Shown here: piece by piece, positions 33,748 to 43,200 of the stretch
Layout: each line of letters opens with the position of its first letter
Numbering within the stretch: the first letter of the stretch is position 1
Source: Bacillota bacterium
GTDB taxonomy: Bacteria > Bacillota > Clostridia > Christensenellales > Aristaeellaceae
Assembly (NCBI GenBank): GCA_030057655.1
Contig: JASGUQ010000034.1
Location: forward strand, 1 to 55,546
Direction of reading: 5' to 3'
Length of the DNA: 55,546 nucleotides
Translations under genes and position numbers: made by a program
The notes under the pieces: generated by a model
Database searches by the model: none
Seen by the model: the letters and a program-made list of their open reading frames with translations, nothing else
What the model was told of the DNA's origin: nothing

Positions 33748-34658
33748 TGAAGCCCGAACAATTCAGACAGATCGCGGACGAAGCCCTGGGCGGCCTAAAA
33801 GCCACGCCCGGGCTCTTCAACCGCGCCAAAATGCGGGCTGAGGGACAGAGCACAAAGGCGAAAGGCCTGCCCGCGCGCAGGGTGCTGGCGCTTGCCATGA
33901 GCCTGGTCGTTTTGGTGGGCGGGGCCGCGCTGATCCTGCCCAGGCTGCAGCAGAGCAAGATCCACACAGTCGGCACCCTGACAGCCGGCGAAAGCCAGGC
34001 GGACACCCTGTCTGAAAAGGCGGACCTGCCCCGGGGCAGCCTGCAGCTGTCCAAGGCCCCAGGCCCCAAGCAGGGCATCTGGGAGGGCAGCGGGCACAGC
34101 AACTTTCCCCTGCTGCGCCTTGAAGGCCGCTATTACAGGATGCTGACCAACCCCTCTGACGTCAGTTCTCTTGCGGACGCCAACATGGGCCAGGTGGCCG
34201 TGTTCACAACGGAGCCCGCGCTGGATGGCGGCAGCGAGGCGCTGTCCAACATCGCGCCCAAGGGTGCTGTCATCTACTCCTTCTCCGGCATGGGGCGCTC
34301 CGCCCTGGCCGCCCAGGTGAACGGACAGACAAGGCTGTTCCAGCGCGTGTCCTTCGCGGGCAATGCCTTAATCGGCGGGGAAACTTTAAGGGACACCCTG
34401 CCCCAGGGCGCGGTCGCGCTGCAGCTGTCCGGCGTCGGCACCATCACGGACAGGGACACGGTCAACGGCCTGATGAACACGCTGTACAGCGCCAGTGAAT
34501 ACCAGGGCAATGAGACCATCTCCGGCTCCCAGACCCTGCTTTTGGATTACGGCAACGGCATCGTCCTGCAGATGAACGTCAAGGGCGACAGCCTCAGCGC
34601 CTGCGGCACCTGGTCCTGTCCGGAGTTCATCGAGCAGTTCATGGCAGCTGTGGATTAA
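33744..34658 (+). CDS. Membrane partner of the sigma factor, likely anti-sigma
   Basis: A 304-aa protein. Its ATG overlaps the sigma stop (ATGA). Residues 1-45 are cytoplasmic and charged, residues about 47-66 are one transmembrane helix (VLALAMSLVVLVGGAALIL), and the rest is extracellular with no recognised family. The cytoplasmic part lacks the HxxxCxxC zinc motif of typical ZAS anti-sigma factors. Position and topology support a role in holding or releasing the sigma factor in response to an outside signal. A clear terminator follows at 34692-34724. Confidence 0.65.
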   Translation: MMKPEQFRQIADEALGGLKATPGLFNRAKMRAEGQSTKAKGLPARRVLALAMSLVVLVGGAALILPRLQQSKIHTVGTLTAGESQADTLSEKADLPRGSLQLSKAPGPKQGIWEGSGHSNFPLLRLEGRYYRMLTNPSDVSSLADANMGQVAVFTTEPALDGGSEALSNIAPKGAVIYSFSGMGRSALAAQVNGQTRLFQRVSFAGNALIGGETLRDTLPQGAVALQLSGVGTITDRDTVNGLMNTLYSASEYQGNETISGSQTLLLDYGNGIVLQMNVKGDSLSACGTWSCPEFIEQFMAAVD

Positions 34659-34691
34659 AGAACCCCGACCCCGATTGCATCGGCATCAGGC

Positions 34692-34724
34692 AAAAACCGA
34701 CTCTCCAAAAGGGCCGGTTTTTTT
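34692..34724 (+). terminator. Terminator after the sigma/anti-sigma pair
   Basis: AAAAACCG pairs with CGGTTTTT, with further G/C pairing inside the loop, and ends in T-rich sequence. Confidence 0.7.
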
Positions 34725-34897
34725 GCAGTCAATATTGATGTTCCTTGATAAAGAGCACAGCGGTAACAGTAAATCGCGGCCGCGGACACGCAAGTAAAAA
34801 GACTGCGTAATATTGGAAAAACATTGGCCGGACACTGGTATTTTCCCCGGCGGAGTTGTATACTTCACAAGGTTTAGAATAATGGGGAGGTTTCGGT

Positions 34898-36991
34898 ATG
34901 CAACTTGGAACAACAGCAGTCTATGTCATTTCGCTGATGACGGTCCTTCTGGCCCTTGTCTACGCGATCTATCTGGTCGTCTGGGTCAAAAAGCAGAAAA
35001 ACGAAAACAAAACCATCGAGCGCATCGCGGGGCTCATCCGTGACGGCGCCAACACCTTTATGCGCAAGGAATACGCCATTCTGGCCGCTTTCGCGGGCGT
35101 AGTGGCGGTTTTAATCTTCCTCTTCCTGCCCAAGCCCGTCTGGCAGGAAAGCATGGACAAGAACCTGACCATGGCCATCTCCTACATCGCGGGCACCATT
35201 TTCTCCGCCATCGCGGGCAAGATCGGCATCATGGTCGCGGCGCTGGCTAATGCGCGCTGCGCGGAGGCCGCCACCCACGGCATCAAGCCCTCCTTCCTGA
35301 TCGGCTTCCGCGGCGGCGCTGTCATGGGCCTGATGGTGGTGGGTTCCTGCCTGCTGGGCGTGATGGGCGTGCTGTATTTCACCAATGACGCATCCATGCT
35401 GCTGGGCTTTTCCTTTGGCGCAAGCTCCCTGGCCCTGTTCGCCAAGGCGGGCGGCGGCATCTTCACCAAGACGGCGGACGTCTCCGCCGACCTGGCCGGC
35501 AAGGTTGAACTGGGCATCCCCGAGGACGACCCCCGCAACCCCGCCGTCATCGCCGACAACGTGGGCGACAACGTGGGCGACGTGGCCGGCATGGGCGCCG
35601 ACCTGTTTGACTCCAACATCGCCTCCATGACAGCCGCGCTGGTCATGGCCACTTCCATTGACGGCAAGATTCTGGGCGTCCGCTCCATCATGGTGATTAT
35701 TTACGCGGCCCTGGGCCTTCTGGCTTCCATCATCGGCATTTATACCGCCAAGATCGGCGAGCACGGCAGCCCCACCAAGGCGCTGAACAACTCAACCTAT
35801 TTCACCACGGGCATTTTCCTGGTGCTGACGGCGATTGCCACCCTGCTGTTTGAGGGTTTCTCCTGGCGCATTTGGGCCGCTTCTGCTGTGGGCCTGTTCG
35901 TCGGCGTCATCATCGGCCTTGCCACCAACTACTTTACGGATGACAACGCCCCCATCGTCAAGAAGGTCGCCCACGCCTCCAAGTCCGGCCCGGCCTTCAC
36001 CATCCTGTCCGGCGTTTCCTACGGCTTTATGTCCGTTCTGCCCGCCATGGTCGGCATCGCAATCTCCGCCTTGGCTGCTTACAAACTTTGCGATCCCATG
36101 GGCCCCGGCTACGCCATGTACGGTATCTCCATGTCCGCGGTCGGCATGCTGTCCATCGTTGGCATGATCATCTCCAATGACGCCTACGGCCCCATTGTGG
36201 ACAACGCCCGCGGCCTTGCTGAAATGGGCGGCCTGGGCGAGGAAGCCATCCGCGTGGCGGACGAACTGGACTCCGCCGGCAACACCGTTAAAGCGGTCAC
36301 CAAGGGCTTCGCGATTTCCGCCGCGGGCCTCACGGTCATCTCCCTGCTGGGCGCCTTCATGAGCGAGGTCAACACCCTGCTTGAGGAAATGGGCCGCGCG
36401 GCTGAGAAGCTGGTCGGCTTTGACATAATGAACCCCACCGTCTTCTTCGGCATCATCATCGGCGCCGCCATCCCGGCCGTCTTCTCCGCCATGCTGATTC
36501 TGGGCGTGGACAAGAACGCCCAGCGCATGATCGCCGAGATCCACCGCCAGTTCAAGGAGATCGTCGGTCTGGCCGAAGGCAAGCCCGGCGTTGAGCCTGA
36601 CTATAACCGCTGCATCGACATCGCCACCACCGGCGCGCTCAAAGAGCTGATCCCCGCCGGCCTCTTCGCCATCGTCGCCACCCTGGTCGTGGGCGTCATC
36701 GGCGGCGTAAACGCCATCGGCGGCTTCCTGCTTGGCAACATCATTTCCGGCATTCTGCTGGCCCTCTTCATGTCAAACGCGGGCGGCCTGTGGGACAACG
36801 GCAAGAAGTACATCGAAGCCGGCAACGAAGGCGGCAAGGGCTCTGACGCCCACAAGGCCGCCGTCATCGGCGACACCGTCGGCGACCCCTTCAAGGACAC
36901 GGCCGGCCCCTCCATCAACACCCAGATCACCGTGGTGTCCCTGGTTGCCTCCCTGGTCGCCTCCCTCTTCATCAACTTCCACCTGTTCTGA
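34898..36991 (+). CDS. hppA: Membrane H+-translocating pyrophosphatase
   Basis: A 697-aa integral membrane enzyme with about 16 hydrophobic segments that couples PPi hydrolysis to cation pumping. The PPi site motifs are present: DVSADLAGKVELGIPEDDPR, and DNVGDNVGDVAGMGADLFDS, and near the end GDTVGDPFKDTAGPS. In the loop GNTVKAVTKG, lysine replaces the alanine found in K+-dependent enzymes, and a threonine follows, the signature of the K+-independent H+ pump branch. GGGGAGG precedes the ATG and a TATACT -10 box lies at 34859-34864. A perfect terminator follows. Confidence 0.95.
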   Translation: MQLGTTAVYVISLMTVLLALVYAIYLVVWVKKQKNENKTIERIAGLIRDGANTFMRKEYAILAAFAGVVAVLIFLFLPKPVWQESMDKNLTMAISYIAGTIFSAIAGKIGIMVAALANARCAEAATHGIKPSFLIGFRGGAVMGLMVVGSCLLGVMGVLYFTNDASMLLGFSFGASSLALFAKAGGGIFTKTADVSADLAGKVELGIPEDDPRNPAVIADNVGDNVGDVAGMGADLFDSNIASMTAALVMATSIDGKILGVRSIMVIIYAALGLLASIIGIYTAKIGEHGSPTKALNNSTYFTTGIFLVLTAIATLLFEGFSWRIWAASAVGLFVGVIIGLATNYFTDDNAPIVKKVAHASKSGPAFTILSGVSYGFMSVLPAMVGIAISALAAYKLCDPMGPGYAMYGISMSAVGMLSIVGMIISNDAYGPIVDNARGLAEMGGLGEEAIRVADELDSAGNTVKAVTKGFAISAAGLTVISLLGAFMSEVNTLLEEMGRAAEKLVGFDIMNPTVFFGIIIGAAIPAVFSAMLILGVDKNAQRMIAEIHRQFKEIVGLAEGKPGVEPDYNRCIDIATTGALKELIPAGLFAIVATLVVGVIGGVNAIGGFLLGNIISGILLALFMSNAGGLWDNGKKYIEAGNEGGKGSDAHKAAVIGDTVGDPFKDTAGPSINTQITVVSLVASLVASLFINFHLF

Positions 36992-37009
36992 TATTCAACC
37001 TTTGGTCAA

Positions 37010-37040
37010 GCCCCGGCATTTTTATGCCGGGGCTTTTTTT
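37010..37040 (+). terminator. Terminator after hppA
   Basis: AGCCCCGGCAT pairs perfectly with ATGCCGGGGCT, followed by seven or more T. Confidence 0.9.
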
Positions 37041-37124
37041 CGCTTTGTGCTGCTCGCCCTGTGGCTGAATAATCAATTATACTTGGCCGGCATTCTACAG
37101 TTTGACGCCTCCTTTGCGTAACAG

Positions 37125-37154
37125 TTGACTTCATGGCAAAATATTTTGTATACT
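37125..37154 (+). promoter_or_regulatory. Promoter of the 2819-aa surface protein
   Basis: TTGACT, an 18-nt spacer and TATACT, leaving a leader of about 90 nt before the ATG at 37253. Confidence 0.7.
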
Positions 37155-37252
37155 TCGGATAATCATTTGACTTTTTTTACTGTTTTTTTGACTGCAACGC
37201 CAATTTAAAAAGTATCCCGGTACATATTGTTAAAAATTCGGGAGGATCTGTT

Positions 37253-40200
37253 ATGAAACTTAAACAAATTACTGCGCTGTTGCTTTGTGTCGTCTTGTTA
37301 AGCGGCATTGTTCAAATGCCCGTCAAGGCAGAGGCAAACCAGCAAACAGACCCAGGCGCTCAGGAACAGATCGTCCCCGAAGTTCCCGCACCGGCGGAAC
37401 CTACCGCTGAACCAACGCCAAAGCCCACCGCTGAGCCGACTGAGAAACCCACGCCTGAACCAACACCGAAGCCAACTGCTGAACCAACCGAGAAACCCAC
37501 GCCCGAGCCAACAGAAAAGCCCACTGCTGAGCCCACAGCAGAGCCAACTTCAGCGCTCACACCGGAACCGACATCTGAGCCTGCTCCCGAGCCGACGGTA
37601 GAGCCAACTTTAAAACCTACAGGTGAACCCACTTTAGAACCAATATTAGAGCCTACTCCCGAACCCACCCCGCAGCCGGGAGAAGGGTTTGACAGCGCTT
37701 TTGAGCTTGTATTAGGCAGGTCCAGCCGGGCCAGTTTAAGTGCAGAGGGCTTGACAGAGCACTATTACCATTTCCGGGTCAGCAAAGGCGGCCATTATGT
37801 CCTGGTCTCCCAAGACAGGCTGGCGATCAAAGCCAGCTTATGGGAGGGAAATGCCCGGAAACTGATGGACATCACGCCAAACATCGTTCCTGAGGGAGAG
37901 AGCCAGGTCAGGTGGATTGAGGAAGTTCTTGATTTAAGGGGAAATACCGATTATTTCCTGGTGGTGCAAAGCTACCGGGCAGGACGGAGCGGGACATACA
38001 GCCTTTTGCTGAGCCCTTACACAGCTTCGACACCCGCGCCGCAGGAAAGCCCGGAACCGGATATCAGCACGGATGCGCTGATGAATGAAACGCCGCTGCC
38101 GGAGCAAAGTCCGGAACCTGAGACAAGCGAAGAACCTGCTGATGAGCAAAATGCGCCGCCGGAAATCAGCGAAGAGCCGGCAGCGGAACAAAGCCCTGCG
38201 CCGGAGACAAGCGAGGAGCCTTTGCCGGAAGAAAGCCCTGCGCCGGATACCAATAATGAGCCGCTTGCTGATGAAAAGCCGCTGCCGGAGCAAAGCCCGG
38301 AACCCGAAGCCAACGAAGAGCCTGCTGATGAGCAAAGCCCATCGCCGGAAACAAGTGAAGAACCGGAAGCAGAGCAGAGCCCGGAACCGGAAACAAGCGA
38401 GGAGCCTTTGCCGGAAGAAAGCCCGGCGCCGGAGGCGGTTGAACCTGCCTCTGTCCACATCAGCGTTTCAACCTTCTATGCGAAGGAAGGCCAAACGGTC
38501 ACCCTGAGCGCGCAGCTCACCGGACTGGAAGGCGCCGCCTTGCAGTGGCAATGGGCGCCGATTCCTCAGAAAACCCTGCATTTCCTGCAAGTGGACGCGG
38601 CGCTGGCAGATACTGCCCAAGCGCTTGAAGCCCTGGAGGCCGCCAGCCTGCCTGGGGAACAGGAAGCCGGCCTGAACTGGCAGGACGTGCCCGGCGCCAC
38701 TGAGCCGGAATACAGTTTCACAGCCACCCCGGACAACGCCAACCGCTACTGGCGTCTGCTGGTGATGCCGGCGCAGCCGGAGGAGGCGGAAGCGTCCGGG
38801 TTCCTGAGCTTTGTTTCCGGCCTGTTCGGCGTCCATCCAGCCAGCGCTCAGGAGGATAATCGCCTCATCAGCCAGCCCCTCACCACTCTGGTGCAGACCT
38901 GTCAGCGCGATGGCGCCTGGGTCTACCGCCTGGACAGCCAGGGATTTGCCGAGGTCCTGGGCCATGCTGATCAAAGAGCGGCAAATCTGAGCATCCCCGC
39001 GGTGCTGGGCGGCGCCTGGGTCGACGGCATCGGCTCCTGGGCTTTTTCCCGTCACAGCGCCTTGGCCCAATTGGAGGTGCACGGCAACGTCCTGAGCATC
39101 GCCCCTTCCGCCTTTGAGGGGGGCAGCAGGCCGGAATTGGCAGCCTACAACGGCGCGGAAGCCCTGCGCTTTGCCAGGGAGCAGGGCCTGCCCTGCCTCA
39201 GCCGCTCTGAGTTTTTCTTTGAGGACAACGTAATTGACTGGTCGGACATCGACAGAAGCCACTATCACTTGATCAATGACAGCGCCCTGCTGCTTCATGG
39301 CCTTGAAACCCGCCGGGTGAAGGTGGGCAGCATCATTTACCTGCCCCGCAGCGAGGCGCAACCCCAGGGCATGCCGTACAAGGTTGTTGGTATTGCGAAA
39401 GAAGGGGTAAGATACCGCCTGAGCCTGATCAAGCCCCAGATAAATGAGGTCATTTATCGCCTGGTGGCTAAGGCGGAAAATATTCGTCCGGATTTTGCGA
39501 ACGCGCAGATTCTGGCAAGCGGCGTTACTGTTATAAAAGATAATACTCCAGCAATGCGTATAACTAATTTTTCAGAATCGTATAAAATTGCCATTGATTT
39601 TGAAAATATTAAAGGTATAATATCACTCAATTTTAAGTCAAAAGTAGATATAGACTATAATTTAAAACAAAACAAATGGAATCGTTTTCTTTTTGAGACA
39701 GAAGAAACTAAGGAGTTTATTTTAGATTTCGAAGTTAAAGAAGAAGTTGAAGGTTTCAACATAGAATATATCAATACTGAGCGTAATTATGATCTTGATC
39801 TTGTGAGGCTTCCCTTTATTGACCCTTTATCCGGCGTTGGAACCACAGTTGTTGTTGGACTAGAAACAACTTTTGAAGGCAAAGTAACAGTTAAATACAA
39901 AGCAACAAACATATCGGGCTACATACTTCGCAACGGAAAAATCGTACCGATGTCAAAACCCAGTTCTAGCAAACCAAGCATTAGCGCAAGTGTAAAACTA
40001 AAGTGTATGTTAGTGTCAAAAGTTAATCTCATTATTTTTTGGGCTGTTAAAATAGCAGAGTTGAGTCTTAAAGCAGGAATTGAGGTGGAAATAAAGACAG
40101 AGTTTATTGGTACACCTATTTGTTCAGATATGGCTGTATCTTTTGTAGTCGCATTATCAGGCAAGGCTGGTTTAATTGATTCAGACTATTATCCTACTGG

Positions 40201-43200
40201 AAAACTATATGCAGAACTAATTTCTACTGAAATCAAAAAAAAGCTTTGGACTCTTCACTTTGAAGATGGATATTTGGTTGACGAATGTACGAAAGGACGA
40301 AAGCGGGTATCCTTTGATACTGGAAGTGATTCAATCATAGACGATCAGCTTGTAGATGCCGGACAGCATGCGCAAGAGCCACCTGCTCCCGTTCGCCCAG
40401 GCTATCGGTTTATTGGATGGTTTTCAGATGAAGCCCTAATAAACCAATGGGACTTTAATGTGGATGTTGTGCAGGAAAGCATGACCTTGTACGCAAAATG
40501 GGAATGGGATGGCGAAGGAACACCGCCCCCGCCACCAGGTCTTGTTTTGGGCGCTGAAAGCCTTACTTATTCGGTCATAAATAACAAGGTAATTATTACG
40601 GGGTATAAAAAACCCGCAGGCACCGAAAGCAGCTACAGTTTAATTATTCCGGAGCGCATTGATGGTTATCCGGTGACAGGAATAGGAGCCCGTGCCTTTT
40701 ATCTATTTTCATCATTAACCAAGGTGAGCATCCCGCCAAGTGTAACGGATATTGGTGAGTATGCGTTTTACAGAACTTCTTTAGTAAAAATACAGATTCC
40801 CCCGGCAGTAACATCCATTGGGCCTTTTGCTTTTGCAGGTTGTTACTCCTTAGTAGAAGTGAATATTCCTTCAAGTGTGACATCCATTGCTCCTAATTTG
40901 TTTACCGGTTCTTATTCCTTAACAGAAGTGAATATTCCGCCGAGTGTAACGGATATTGGTGAGTCTGCGTTTAGCGGAACTTCTTTAGTAAAAATACAGA
41001 TTCCCCCAACGGTAACATCCATTGGTCCTTTTGCTTTTCTGAATTGTGACTCCTTAACAGAAGTGAACATTCCGCCAAGCGTAACATCCATTGATAACGA
41101 TGTATTTCATCATTGTTTGTCTTTAACAAAAATACAAATCCCCCCAACGGTAACATCCATTGGTTCTCGTGCTTTTGCGGGTTGTGTATCCTTGGCAGAG
41201 GTGAATATTCCTTCAAGTGTGACATCCATTGACCATGGTGCGTTTGAGCGCTGTTATTCTTTAACAAAAGTAACCATCCCGTCAAGTGTAACATCGATTC
41301 CTGATAAGGCATTCTATTCGTGTAGATCTTTATCAGAAATAAGCATCCCGTCAAGCGTGACTTCCATTGGATATTTAGCATTTCAAAACTGTTCATCATT
41401 AGAAAAAGTGAATATTCCATCGAGTGTTACATCAATTGGTGTTGAAGCATTCGGTGGCTGTACATCTTTATCAGAAATAAGCATCCCGGCAAGCGTAACA
41501 TCAATTGTTGGGGTACATCTGTTTTATGCCTGTAAAAGTTTCTTGTATGTTCATTGCAGCAAAGATTCCTATGCCGATCAATATATCGCGCAAAACTATC
41601 CTAACTATGTCCGCGTTTATTATGAGCAGAACTATCAAACCCTGCTGTATCTGGACAGCCTGAACGGCGCCCTGATCTCCCAAGCCAATGTGGAGCCCGG
41701 CCGCCTGATCACGCCATTAAGCCCGGATGCCCCCAATGGCTATGCCTTCACAGGCTGGTATAAGGATCAGGCCTGCACCCAGGCCTGGGACTTTGATGTG
41801 GACCTGATGCCCCAGACCAGCCTCAGCCTGTACGCGGGCTGGAAAACCCAGGCGCTGGACTTTGCCTATACGCTTGAAAACGGCACGGCCACCATCACCA
41901 GTTATACCGGCAGCCTGCGCCACCTAAATCTGCCGGAAACCATCAATGGCTATCCGGTCACCGGCCTGGCGCCCAACAGCATCCCAAACAGAATATACAG
42001 CGTGAACATTCCCTCCAGCATTACACAGATTGCCCCCGGCGCCTTTGACCGAGCGGACGCCCTTAACAGCATCACGGCGCAGGAGGGACATGGGCAATAC
42101 AGCGCGGCTGAGGGCGTGCTCTACAACGCGGATGGCAGCCGGCTGCTGGTCTACCCTGCCGGCGCCGGCAGAAGCAGTTTCACCGTTCCCGCCGCGGTGA
42201 CCCAAATTGAGGAAGGCGCCTTCAGGGATGTCAGCAGACTTCAGGAGCTGACCCTGCCGGATGGCCTCGCCTCCATCGGCAGCGGCAACTTCCTGCGCTG
42301 GGACAATGAGTTCGCGTTGTTTGGCCCGGTGGGCAACGACGCCATCGACGCCTATGTGCAGGCGAACAACCTGAACTATAACCAGTATCCTGTAAGCTTC
42401 TACGAGGAAAATGAGCTAATCATGGCTTATGATAACCAGGCCGGGAAAACCCTGGTATCGCCCGGGGATCCGCCTGCCCGGGAGGCCCGCTTTATGGGCT
42501 GGCAGGCGGAAGGCCAGGAGCAGGTCTGGAACTTTGATACGGACCTGATGCCCAAGGCGGAATTGAACCTGCACGCCGTATGGCAGTATGACTTTGCCTA
42601 CACCCTGCTGGAAGGCAGCGTGCGCCTGGACCAGTACACCGGCAGCGAGACCCGCATTTGGGTGCCGGAAGCCATTGGCGGCCTGCCTGTGACGGAGATC
42701 AGCCCAAACGCTTTTGACGGTCACAGCGTCGCTGCCTTGATCGGCAACGCAGGCTCGGTAACAGAGCAGTACGCCCTGGCCCAGGGCCTGCCCTTTGAAG
42801 CCATCCTCTATGAGCTGCGCTTTGACAGCCTTGGCGGAAACCCGGTGCCTTCCCGGATGCTGGCCGCCCATGCCCCCACCGGCGATGCGCCTGAAACCGT
42901 CCGGGACAACCACACCCTTCGGGGCTGGTACACTGACCCAGAGGCAGAAAGCGCCTGGGATTTTGCGACAGCCGCCATGCCGGCTTCCGACCTGACCCTC
43001 TATGCCGTCTGGGACAAGGTTGACCCCGGCATCACGGACCATGGCTTCACCTTTGTGCGGCAGAACGAGGGGCTTCTCATCACCGGCTATGAGGGAACGG
43101 CCAGCCATCCTGATTTACCCGCTGTTATCAACGGCCTGCCGGTGGTGGGCATTGATGACTATGCCTTCGCGCACAACCAAAGGCTGCTGTCCATCACCCT

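Noticed and set aside
38468-39361. Long minus-strand frame antisense to the giant gene
   Set aside because: Lies fully inside the giant coding sequence and shows no family features.
40700-41520. Possible CRISPR array in the LRR block
   Set aside because: The 69-nt period is a 23-residue LRR unit in frame; the spacers are not unique.
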